Source of the DNA: Schistocephalus solidus | Lineage: Eukaryota; Platyhelminthes; Cestoda; Diphyllobothriidea; Diphyllobothriidae | NCBI GenBank assembly: GCA_017591395.1 | Contig: WEDG01001498.1 | Location: forward strand, 62,001-126,000 | DNA length: 64,000 nt | Reading direction: 5' to 3' | Shown: piece by piece, positions 13,984-25,100 of the stretch | Position numbering within the stretch: position 1 is the stretch's first letter | Layout of the letters: every line of letters starts with the position of its first letter | The notes under the pieces: model-generated | Told to the model about the DNA's origin: nothing | Database searches by the model: none | Seen by the model: only the letters and a program-made list of their open reading frames with translations | Made by a program: the position numbers and the translations under genes

Positions 13984-16734
13984 CCCATGAACCTGGCAAA
14001 CAAACTTCTTTCTCCAGTGGCTGCATGTTTTTCTTTTGAACTCCTTGGAACTGGCTTCTAATCCTATCAGCATTTCTTACTTGGTATTTTTAGAAGATTA
14101 AAAACAAAATTTGTATAACGATTTTGCTTTTATTCAAAAAATCTAAAAGGCGAAGTCAGCTTCTGTGTAGGCAAAATATGTAATATGTGTATTTAGTGAA
14201 AAACCTAGAAAAGTGATAGACTGCAGTATAAGTGACATTGTCTATGATTTTGCTTAAGGAGAGAAGTGACACGATTGAGTTTACAGCACTTAAAATAATA
14301 AATGCAAATCTAGAAGTCTAAAGTGCATCCGTAACAAAGGCACTTTAAGAAAACGTTGCTCATATACTTCATACTTTTGAGTGCAGTACTGAAGACCTAA
14401 TATTTCGTAAATATTGAGAACGTAGGTTAGCTTTCACGAGTATGTCATCAACGTGAATGTATGCCGGCTCAATTGTTCGTATTTAATTGTTAAGCTTACC
14501 AAAAAAAGCATTTCTCGTTCAGGCCTTAGCAATGCGCCCATTGAAGCTAAAAGCATGAAAACATATTATAAAATTTGACTTCATATTAAGCAAAATAAGG
14601 ACAAAATGTCGTATATTTATGCAATAATGACCTTGAAGACTATAAGCAGAGCACATGGCACAGCTGAACTTAGGAAAGCCTCTGAAAACGTTAAAGCTTA
14701 CCTCTAACTTTTTTTGTGACAAAACCTTTAAAAAGCAACTACATGACAGCAATTACTTCAACATTACCAAACTGATTTCAAATGCCGAAGACTGGCGATT
14801 TATATGTCATATTTTAGTCAGAACATACGCATACGTAGTGACATGTTTGAACAGTGGAGTGCTTTTATTATTTAGGTTTTTATCTAAGTCTATATTTAAT
14901 GATATGAGACATGGGAAAACTTCCCGACGTAGGATTCATATATGCTATGGTTTTTTATTAAACAATTTTTAACTGGCCACTCAGTCACAAATGACAAATG
15001 TTTAAGTAGCGACTCCTTACTGCTTAAATGGTTCTTTTAACAGAAGAGCCCAGCGTTGTTTTACAGGTTTAAAATCAAACCAGGCTACAAATAAAAGACC
15101 TCTCCTATCCACATGGCAAGATTAACTGTTTTAGTTTTGTTTCACTTTTCAGCATTTTTGTTAGCTTCCAAGTTCGTTGTCGGCGGCTGATTTCATACGT
15201 ACATTGAAGTTAATGTAAGTTGTCACAGAAATCACTGCAGAAGCAGGAAGTGGTAGTAAAGAAGGAGGCAGAGTGGTATGGGGAGGAGGAGGCAGCGGTG
15301 AACTGTAAACAGGCATGATTAACTGCTGTTCCGTAGAAAAAGTCCACTTGCTTCTGGAATTGCGGTGCCCTGACAGTTGCGGCGATGTTCTTATAGGTTG
15401 ACAAGTGTAGTTAAGGTGATAGACCATGAAGCATTTAAAAAGTTAAAGAACAAAGCTCCCATGTACTATAGAGATTACGCACCTTTTCCTAGTTCTTGGT
15501 ATGTTGTTTGTCTAAATTCAAAAATCTTCATGTTGAATTTTGCTGTCTTATATGCAATAATGTATTGCTTTTGGTTAAGCTGATGAAAAATCACTGGAGA
15601 GTAACCTGGTGGTGTCCCACTCAAAAAACTTATAGCGATGATCGTTATAATTTTCTCCACCATCATGTCCTGTCCCAAGGATCTCACAAAACAGCACAGA
15701 CCGATTGACAGATGAGAAGAGGTTTGAACTTATTGCAACTCAATACTATCGCCAATGCGCAAAACTATCTAGGGCGTTAGAACCAAGAGAAATTATCCAT
15801 AACAGATTACATTTAATATTGTGCTACGTTTCGCTTCTTCAGAACTCTTTTGCTCAACGTTTTCAAATCCTTATTTGCTGTCGTTCGCTCACACATTGGA
15901 AGCGCTCGGGTTTGATGTTCCTGGAGAACAAGACAAACCTGTCGGTTAAGCCATGCATAAGTGTGTTGATTTGGCGATTAAACTACGGATAAATGCCCGT
16001 ATCTGGAAATTGCATATTTGATTAGTTTATGGGATAGTGGGATGCTTAAGGATAGCGATATGCGCAAAACGACCTTTGGTGAAAAGCATATCTGTAGTTA
16101 GAAAATGGATAAACCCTGCCAAAGATGATGCTACCGTGCCTGGTCTAGAATTATTTGCAATTCCTGAAACGGACCCGTACATTGCCTACTGTAAGATCGA
16201 TAAAGTACTCTTGGTGTAGCTGGAGAACGTAAACTGGCAACTAGCTTTCCTATACTCATAAGACATATTATGCGTACAAAATGGTCCAGAAAAGCCTTTT
16301 ATATAAAGCTTCCACTGGGTTCTGCAAACAAACTAAATCAACTCAGCCGTAAGTTATCCGCAACTGTCAATTTGATTTTGGGGTAAATAACCTAAATTTA
16401 AGTAGCAAACATGCAAATCTGGAAAACTAGTTGGAAGAAGAGTAAGTTGGATCTTTACAGGTTGCGTTGGAGCGTAAGCTAAAACAATTATCCGAGGGCT
16501 TTGTTCTACAAGCGGTATGCCTGAATATTTACCACCTTTGAAAACAACAATGTTCTTATTGAAAATATGGTGAATCCATTCCAAATGACGGTTTATGTTC
16601 TATTATCCACCCGTCTATATGACATTCGTTCATTATTAAACTGGAGTCGAAATTTCAGCCTAATTCTCACTGCTCTTAAGTCAAAAAGCACTTTTAATGA
16701 ATAATGGTTGCATGTTTGAACAATGTCAACAAAG
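13984..16734. other. AT-rich region with one proline-rich minus-strand frame
   Basis: No assignable gene. A minus-strand frame at 15161-15427 (88 codons) contains a short proline-rich stretch (SSPLPPPPHTTLPPSLLP) caused by a purine-rich tract near 15240-15300 on the plus strand. I see no convincing splice donor or domain, so I leave it as a low-complexity open frame. Plus-strand frames at 15705-15992 and 16037-16219 also show no family signature. Confidence 0.45.
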
Positions 16735-16870
16735 GTAAAGGGTCTCTAATGGTCGTTTTGGCTTATAAGCCGTCCTCAAATAGCCCTAACAAAACACAGG
16801 TGGTAAAGCATCTGGAGCTCGAACCCGTGACCCGTTGATTAGAAGTATAACACTCTAAAAATTGAGTGTG
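16735..16870 (-). mobile_element. Degenerate tRNA-derived SINE
   Basis: On the minus strand the B-box region reads GGGTTCGAGCTC after a decayed anticodon arm. It is followed by remnants of the SINE body: a degraded form of the GACGGCTTATAAGCC core and then AAACGACCATT, in the same order as the better copies at 44, 53 and 54 kb. The A-box end is poorly preserved (TTTTTAGAGTG). This is a short, old, 5'-damaged copy. Confidence 0.6.
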
Positions 16871-19164
16871 AATACGTCCGTATTAAAACACAGTCGATTG
16901 CCTTACTCATTAAATGTCATCCTCGAAATTTAAGATGGTTGTATGGCACACATTTTAAGTTGTAAATTGTACATTTATGTACTGATTTGCGGTGCAAAAA
17001 GCTGTTTCCTAATAAAAAGTTCATTTCAGATCTGTTTATTGGGAGCAAAACTGGACAAAATGGGGCAAAATCTGACATTTTTTGAGTATTAGGTGTTTCA
17101 ATACGCTATTGTTCCTTCCAAACCCGAAGCTCTTTGTTTGTGCGCGTTGGACTATGAACATTTTTAAGATGGAAGAGGATGGAAGATCACCACGAAGATC
17201 AGGTACATGGAGACATGAGAAATCACACTGTTTTCTGGAAAAAAGACGAATTTAGATATCAAAATTCTTTTATGAAAATGTTGAACTTCTTAGGCCAAAA
17301 AGTACACTAAAAACTGGTTTTGGTGTATTTCGTTTTATAATACCGATAATCGGGACTGGAGACAAACCTATATACGAATAATCTCCACACACCATCATTT
17401 TTCTCGGTCACTCCGTATATGAATGATGTCCAGAGAATATCTGATTGCAGTTGACTATTAATGTATAATGAAAATTGAAATCAAAAGAGCAGAAGATTGA
17501 CACTTATTCACAAAACCTTTCTATATATTCGGCCACTTGGTTGTGCATTTGCAATCTAAGAAATGGATCGAAAAGTAAGCAAAGGTAGCGAAAAATGATC
17601 AAATAGAAAGAAATATGTGAGTTCTTTCATTTTCAGGGGAAATTGTATCCTTTATTTTTAGCGACGTCGCAATACTGGTCGAACGTTATATATTTCCTTG
17701 AGCTGCTTTTCGAAAACGGCTAGGTACGCAGACATTCGACAACGAAATATTCAATGAAAGTGTTTTTTTTACAGAGGTAACTTATCATAAGTATTTTTAA
17801 ATCGCTCTTAGGCATATTAAGTGCCACATTATGCTGTGGGAATTTATGCGTCTTCTCAGCAACGAGTTTCAATGTTAGTCTGAGTCTACGAATATGAACC
17901 AAAGGGTCATCTAATTTAAAAGGACTGTCTCAGTTCTCACTAATTCAGTAGCTGCCTTTAGGAAAGTTTTTGAAGGTTTTAATAAGCACATACATCAGAA
18001 CCTAAATTTATGGGGAATAGGCAGAAAACGCAGGAAAAAGTTCATTTTTCGCACCCATTGCAAGGGCGATTGGAAACGCATCGTAATCTAACACTCGAAA
18101 TACTTATTAAGAAATTGAACAAAAGAAAAGTACTGTTACTATGTATAAAGTGGTACATTTACGATTTTATATCACAATTTTATTTAAATTTGTTTGTCAC
18201 TAACCAGCCTATCAGCCTACCAGTTAATGTACTATTTATTGTTTTGACATCCCTGCCGGCATAATCAAGCAAACATTTGTTTGCCTTAGCCAAATTCACC
18301 TTAAGCAATGTATAAACAGAAGAGGAAACCGCTAATCTTCGTGAAACCGTGTTTGAATACATGCTAAAAATTATGGCTGTTTGGTAACGGCCATACTTTC
18401 CCTTACACTTTATCTGGAAGACAACTTCCGCTTATATACACAAAAGGGTCATTTTCAAAAGTGATTCTACTTGTGGTGTTTTATTTACTTGTTGTATACA
18501 TGGACACGCATTCTGTACATTTACAACTTCAGGTTAATTATCGAACCCGATTTTCCCGTTTTCGGAACTTGTCACTTTTTTTCAAAAATTAGCATTGATA
18601 AATAATATAATATGAAGCTTTAAATCACAATATGCCTTTCTTTTATAAACGATCATTTTTTTTTCTCCTGGAAAACCTTGGGGACGCAGTTTGGGCTGAT
18701 TTTGCATAAGGGGTCCTATCTTATAAAGTTTCATGGATTTGCAGAATAATTAATGTATACTGATAGACAGATGTGCCTCAATTCACTCAATCTTTCTTCC
18801 ATAACTAACAACAAAGATGCGTTTTAGATGCAGTATGTGGATCTCCAATCATTCATAATTAACAAATTTCAAATATACCTCGAGTGTTGCATAAAATAGT
18901 GCCATCAGAAAAGCCAAATGTTGAAGGAAGCATTAATACCTGAAAACCATACAAGATGAATAAAAGGGAACGAATGAGTTCCGTTAGCGATTGGTGAGCG
19001 TTTATCAACGCAAACCAAGTTCTTTAGTTAGCATGCCACCTTAATATCCTTAAATAAAACGTTTTTTTAAATTTATAAGCCAGTTTACTAAAATCACCGC
19101 TTGCTTGAGCATCTCCTTATTTCCGAAACCAGCGGGTGACATTTATCGTAGTCCGCTAGTCATG
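16871..19164. other. AT-rich region, nothing recognised
   Basis: Open frames at 17720-17902 (minus), 18010-18264 and 18180-18362 (minus) were read and show no motif. No RNA gene or tandem array was seen. Confidence 0.5.
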
Positions 19165-19465
19165 GTACGGGCAAAGAAAAGGGAGAATGAAATGGCCATT
19201 TCTGGCTTATAAGCCGTCATCAGCCAGGTATACTTAACCCCAGGCACTGCGGCGCCCAAGGTTCAAACACGTGACCTGTTAGACAGAAGTCCAATGCTCT
19301 TCTCACTGCAACACGAGCTCGATGTCTTGCTACTTTCAATCGGGAATATTAGCAATGGTAGTTGGGTGCTCATCGATCGGTTACAGGACTCACTCGTTTC
19401 ATTGTTCCTTGGGGCTCAATCTGCATCCCCGCCAGCAGCCGCAGAGTGGCTAGTGATATAGGCAG
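19165..19465 (-). mobile_element. tRNA-derived SINE copy with 5' extension
   Basis: On the minus strand the tRNA-like head reads GCATTGGACTTCTGTC and then GGTCACGTGTTTGAACC (B box). The anticodon loop is CTTCTGT, with TCT in the anticodon position as in tRNA-Arg(UCU). The body follows with the GACGGCTTATAAGCC core and AGAAATGGCCATTTC. Upstream of the head on the same strand is the extension seen in other copies (GCTGCTGGCGGGG, then a CTCAAG-type purine block). The far end is involved in a fold-back, described separately. Confidence 0.7.
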
Positions 19466-19541
19466 AATGATATAACTGGCTGCTGGCGGCGCTCTAGATT
19501 GAGACCCAAGGTACAAAGGGACGAGTGAGTCCTGAAACCGA
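19378..19541. repeat. Fold-back of two SINE 5' segments
   Basis: Left arm 19378-19449 and right arm 19477-19541 are imperfect reverse complements. Shared words include GGACTCACTCGT against ACGAGTGAGTCC, CCTTGGGGCTCAATCT against AGATTGAGACCCAAGG, and GCCAGCAGCCGC against GCTGCTGGCGGC. The spacer is under 30 bp and also AT-rich and inverted. Both arms correspond to the segment upstream of the tRNA head in the SINE family, so this is a head-to-head join of two copies or a fold-back insertion. Confidence 0.7.
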
Positions 19542-19550
19542 TCTGGGCAA

Positions 19551-20280
19551 ATTATTACATGTATCCGTTCGCAGAGAAAATTATAAGGTACACTGGTGAT
19601 TGAGATAAGCAACCCAAAATGCTGATGTTATAGCAGAGTATTCAGTACTTCAAGGCTAGATCATTTGGGTCACGCAACATCGAATTCGATCACAGGAACA
19701 AATCAAAATTCCGATAAAAGGCCAGGTCACAGTCTACTGAATTTCTACTGAAGTTAACGCGTCTCCCTGAATAACCGAAAATGTGCGTAGAATAACTACG
19801 ACTGATAAATCAAGCGTCGAATGCTGCCACGTATAAATCAGCAGTAGGTTGTTAAGTTTAAGTTTTTGTTGTTGTCTTAACCCATATGGTTAGAATAAAG
19901 CTACATTTTGTGCTGCTTTAAAATTAATTTTTACACCACACGTGTGCAGTAAATAGAGTCGAACGTAAATTGGGACAATCTTTTAGTGTGGGAAAACTTC
20001 TAAAATAATTAAATATTTTAGACGCATCAAATGCCATCCATCTTGCCATCTGAGAATAAGGTCAATTTATGCATCAAAAATATAAGATGGTTTGGTTAGA
20101 CGTGAATACATTTACCCTTCAAACTACGGTGCAATTTCGTTTGTAATACGAGTATGGGGATAGAATAGTTTTTTTCGGTAATTAAACATGATAAAATTTA
20201 ACTTACGTAAAGAAAAATGCGTGCTTACGTTGCGGGCTTGACTTAGTGCTTTAAATAGGTGCTCTGTGGGAAGAAACTTA
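19551..20280. other. AT-rich region, nothing recognised
   Basis: No conserved frame or repeat was identified in this stretch between the SINE fold-back and the short tandem repeat at 20281. Confidence 0.5.
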
Positions 20281-20353
20281 AGAGAGACATATATATATAA
20301 GGATATCTCTTTAGAGAGATATATATATATACGGATATCTCTTTAGAGATATA
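20281..20353. repeat. 32-bp tandem repeat with internal (AT)n, 2.3 units
   Basis: Units 20281-20312 and 20313-20344 are nearly identical, each made of AGAGAGA, an AT run, GGATATCTCTTT. A third partial unit ends near 20353. Each unit is itself nearly palindromic (AGAGATAT and ATATCTCT). The minus-strand frame across it (20243-20512) is a repeat artefact. Confidence 0.8.
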
Positions 20354-20640
20354 ACTGTCCCAAAATAGTCGACAGCTTACGAAATGCCCAAATGAATTTG
20401 GCTTAACGGAGAAAAACAAATAAAAGTTTTCAGGATGATCGTTGAAAATGCGCAAATAATTGAAAGTTGCTGGGACTGGTATGCAGGCACCTTTCTTATA
20501 TGCAGGAGACAACCTTGCTTGGCAGAGAAAACGCCAATGGCATATTTCATCTATGTAAAAAGACTCGTATATTACGAATCGTCGAAAATATTGTGAGGTC
20601 CAGGTAACTGAATAGAAAAAGACCGGAAGGCTTTCTCTGG

Positions 20641-21450
20641 GACCAGGTGTTTATTCATGTGAAGTTTCGAACGCTCATGTGAACCCATCGTCAAGGCGTA
20701 AAAGGCTGTACAACTCGCTGCATATTCAATTCACCTCTACTTGGAATGACTTCAGCTGTGCCATTGATTTTTCCGCACAGGGCCTGATAAGCAGCAGGCA
20801 GATCCATGTGTATATTAATCGATTTGTCGGTGGAGTGCCATGCTTCTCACAGCAGGCGTAAAATTCAGTTCTCCTACCAACCCAATATTCTCACACTCTT
20901 GAAGTCAAAGCCGCGCCTTGGTGAAGACGCGTGAGTGGCTACAAATGCAAGTTTATCCTTCCATCCCACAGCGCGGTCATACCCGTGCAATTTCGTGCAA
21001 ACGTGTTTGTCGGTTGGGCCAACATAATTTGCTTGACCACAGTGACAGTCTATCCGGTAAATTGGGTCTTTAGGTTGTATGAAGTGCCGCGGATTGTCTA
21101 TTCCGGTCTGTGAGCGACGCAAAACCCAGCTTCACTCAACAATCTAGTGAATTCTTCGGACATGTCCTCTATGTAATTAACTGCTTGCTAGCAGTTCGGT
21201 TTTGGTTACCCCTTCGGATTTTTTCTTCTGCTTCCCACCTGCGTTCCTCAACAAAATTCCCAGGATATACATTGACCCTGAAGAGTTTCCTTAGAAACTG
21301 GACTTTGACTTTTTCTGTCTGCTGGATCAATGCTTTGTGTTTTTAAATATGTTTCTTTGAGACTCCTTAAAAACATATTCTGAAGTCGTTGTACACTTTC
21401 ACTGCAACAACAGAAGTTCGGTCTAAAGTTTCTTCTATCGAGCAAAAACA
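20641..21450 (-). mobile_element. Decayed Penelope-like element, minus strand (linker and GIY-YIG)
   Basis: Read on the minus strand, the RT end and linker appear near 21240-21340 (a frame with KLFRVNVYPGNFVEERR). They are followed near 21110-21180 by YIEDMSEEFTRLLSEAGF and CVAHRPE. The endonuclease follows at 20874-21122 with PKDPIYRIDCHCGQANYVG, then TKLHGYDRAVGWKDKLAFVATHA and GFDFKSVRILG. The usual first GIY triad is I-Y-R-I and the second is Y-V-G. Downstream to 20641 a further frame reads INIHMDLPAAYQAL-like before the 3' untranslated region. Several stops and frame changes separate these parts, so it is a pseudogene. The cysteines of HCGQ and the linker phrasing match the PLE family; the subfamily differs from the neighbour at 21.6-22.1 kb. 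Confidence 0.75.
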
Positions 21451-21624
21451 CATTGCTCTTGTGATGAAGGTTATAAGGCAGAAATGAAATAACTCTTTAA
21501 CTTATTCTGCCAAACTGAATAGCCACTTGACTTTGAACGTCAGTGCACGAAACGGCAAAGCTTGAAGCATAAATTTATTTTAAATTATATGACCACCCAA
21601 GCACCAGGAGCAATAGTCTGGTGA

Positions 21625-22100
21625 ACTCTCCCACACTTAAAAAATATATCTGAGGCATTAGAAAGACAACTAATAAAACAGCAGATACAAGTAACACACC
21701 ACCCTCCATCTACCTTACGCTCAAACATTGTACACCCTAAGGACATGGTTAGCTATGTTCATGGAAAAGTTGTTGTCCATAAAGTTCCATGTTCCAGTTG
21801 TAATGCAGTGTATTGGGACCAAACTGGGAAATCCGTCTCAACCCCCTACACGAACATCAGCAAGCGGTCAGAAGAGCAGATAATGTATCTCATTAGGCCA
21901 TGTGCACACTGAAAACCAGTCATAAATTTGCACGGGTAAACACGTGGATTGTTGGCACCTGCCCAATCAAAAAATGCCGTGAAATCCTGGAGGCAATTCC
22001 CTCACCTGAGGCATTCATCAATCGAAAATTCCATTTGGATGTCACACGAAAAGTCATTAAGAACAATTTTAAACGCCCACAACCAATCACGACGGGTTGA
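21625..22100 (+). mobile_element. Second Penelope-like remnant, plus strand, different subfamily
   Basis: A frame without ATG (about 21625-21909) reads LPHLKNISEALERQLIKQQI, then THHPPSTLRSNIVHPKDMV, the PLE linker. The GIY-YIG start follows as VVVHKVPCSSCNAVYWDQTG. A frame shift near 21845 moves the continuation to LHEHQQAVRRADNVSH, a stop, then KTSHKFARVNTWIV and KCREILEAIPSPEAFINR, the usual C-terminal end of the domain. The second triad is Y-W-D where Y-V-G is expected, so the nuclease site is lost. The K-V-P-C-x-x-C-x-A-V-Y form and REILEA ending distinguish it from the H-C-x-C-G-Q form of the minus-strand neighbour. Their 5' ends are less than 200 bp apart and they point away from each other. 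Confidence 0.7.
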
Positions 22101-25100
22101 CAAAATGCGCTTAAGGCATATTGGCACAGACGTCATTCAAACATAGACTTCTTTGTTAGAAAGGGTTAATTAGTTATTTTTTTGCATATATTCCATAGTC
22201 TGACGACAACAGGGGACCAGTCGCAAAAAACTACGCATAACAGTTTCTATTATTCAAAGGAGTTTCATGTTTTCATAATTAAATATCTTGAGTTGTCCGT
22301 ATTGCAAGTCACCGATCCCTGTTATTATATCTGAGCCAACCAATGAGTTTTAATTAATAAGTCGCAATGGATTTGCCTTAAAGCTAAATGACAACAACGA
22401 TCCAATAAATACGTAGTTTAATATATAATGTATTTTGTTATTTTCAGGCCACTTTCTATCCACAAACCTACATATTTTCCCATGTTACATTAAATATAAG
22501 ACTACTATAAACGATGAACTTATACCAAAAGAGCACCTGCTGACCTCAAACTTGCTCTATCTGGCCTAAAATGTAACTTTTCATAAGATGTGAATGACCG
22601 CCACCTTTGAAATAATAGGTACTTTCTAATTTTTATGTATTAATAAACCGAAAGTGTACTTACAGAAAACGTTGTCTATTCAATTTTTGCTATTAACTAG
22701 TTAATTACAGAAATGTTTTTCCGATCAGTTTCCCGAAGATGAGCTACTTTGTAAGCTATATTTACATAGAACATTTTTTAAACAGTCTTCTATGCTCACA
22801 CTGTTCTTCTTTAACATATATTCGCATGAAAAAATTTGGGAATTTCTGGAGTTTGCGTTTTGATGTGACTCTTATTTTTGCGTTTCTGGCCTTTCCACCC
22901 TTCTTGGGAACGCTGCCCTTCCTAACCAATGGAAGAATAATTTAAATGATTATTTTGCGTTTTCATTAAAAAGGGGGTCGCCCATCATTAACCTGGTGTT
23001 TTATGAATGCAGGTAAATTGGGTTACGACTGACGGGTAACATTTCGGTTAATTGGCAAAAGTTCAGAAGATACGACATTTACTGTAGGCAACGCCATATA
23101 CAATAAAGCAACATAAAGGAGACCTGTTTTAAGGCGATATTAATTTCCATATTTATTGTCACTTTGCATGCAGCACACCAGCAACACTGCATTCAAAATT
23201 CTGATGAAAGGCAACAGTGATGTCTCTCTGGCAGTAACACTTGATTACACACATCATATTAGATACTTTACTATGTACGATAATGTGCTCAATGACGCTG
23301 AAGACCTAAGATAACTTAAACCAATTTTAAAGCTGAAGGCGGAGAAGATGGTATTTGTATGAAAATAAAGATTGATTCGCAATAAGTATTATAATCATAT
23401 CACTTTTAGGGGTCGAATTGGAGCACTATTCTGCAAAAGCAACTTTTTTATCCAATGCTGGTGAATGTCGTTGTATGCAAGCAAATCTTCAAGAGCTACA
23501 TACTATCAGGTCTGCCGCCCAGTGAATTCGGTTGTCATTTGAGTCCATAGCCTCCAACCGTTTCTGAAAGTTGCAACAACCAGAATATCTTTCTGTGGAA
23601 AATACTCCCACATGCAACCAAGTGGCTCGCTTTTTACAGAGTACCTTAATAAATGAGTTCAGCGTTAGAAGACTGGTTCTTTTTCGATACATGATGGTAA
23701 TCAACACTCCTCTTGGCAATTAAATGTTATAATCACTTTTATTTTAAGTTTCCTTTAAAAAACGTCCACCCAATACCATTCATATATTGGACTGGGAAAA
23801 ATCAATACTGAACGACTTCCATGACTGGCCAATCAGTGGTATACAATTATGTGTGTTTAAGAGTTTGGCGTACATGATTGTCATCTTGCCGAGTATTAAT
23901 GGTCTTTTACCTCCTGGCTTGCCAATAATACATATCAAGCATTCTGCTTTTACGTTTTCATTCGTTTACTGTAGGAAGGCCCAGCATAAGTGTCTCAAAC
24001 ATTTTAACTTGTTGCATGATAGGAAAACGTTTCAGCTTACTGTAGGTTACCCAAGTATATTTTTTACAGGCTTTACTTCTCAGTTCAGCGAAAAAACTTA
24101 TGATTGAAAATATTTATTATTGCATTTTAGGACAGTCATAATTGCCGAAAACAAAGCCGATTCGTTTAAAGCTAAATGAATTGCGTTCTGAAATTAATCC
24201 CTCTAGGAAAACATCGCAAAAGACGAAGAAATACGCGACTTTGGTCGGCTAAATTCGACCACATATAAATCTTTCTTAATGTATGGAAAGATCTAATTTT
24301 AATTAAATTTAAAGCCTTGCTCCACTCACTTAATCTGAAAAAGAGGGACCTTGACAAGTTCTGGACGAAAATGGAATAAGGAGGCATTAGTTATAATTTA
24401 AAGGCGAATACTAGTTCAGACTGAGGCATTTACATGACAGTCAATTAGAACCCATAGAAACATTTTTAGAATTATTATTAGGCATTAATATATACACATA
24501 TAGCCATGGTTCTATCATAAACCTTACAAATGCAGGACACAACATGCAAAATATGCGGTGGAAGTTAACTAACATTTAAGGAATATTTCGTAGCTTAACA
24601 TCTCTAAATGTAAAAGGTTTTGAACCTCTCAACATTTTTAGATTTGAGTCACGCAACCCATCTACTTTCTTCATTTTGTGGCAAACGGCAGTTGAAATGT
24701 TTTGATTGAATGGAACTTAGGTAAAAATTTGACGGTGAAGGCTAACACAAAATTTTAAAAAAATCTTGAAGTCATCCGATGCAAATAGGATGCTGACGCC
24801 CTGCCCAATCGTTCTTTTGGAGTCGGTGAATACTCTCAACTGTCATAAATGACATATTAGATTTGAAAATGCTAAAGTGGTGTGCAAACGTTTCGCTACA
24901 ATGATTGCTCCCTTTTTTTGCACGCAGATAGCATCATACAAAATAAAAGGACCACAGCCAACGAAGACACCAGTCTTTTTTGTCATAAGCATTACAGACT
25001 TGTTATATGTCCTCAAAGAAGAACTCTTCCAATAAACATGAAGCAAAGCGCACAAAGAGGATCAAGTAGGAAAATGCCGAACATAATATATCAAAGATCA

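Noticed and set aside
15161..15427. Proline-rich minus-strand frame as an exon
   Set aside because: The proline run derives from a purine-rich tract; no splice donor or domain supports it.
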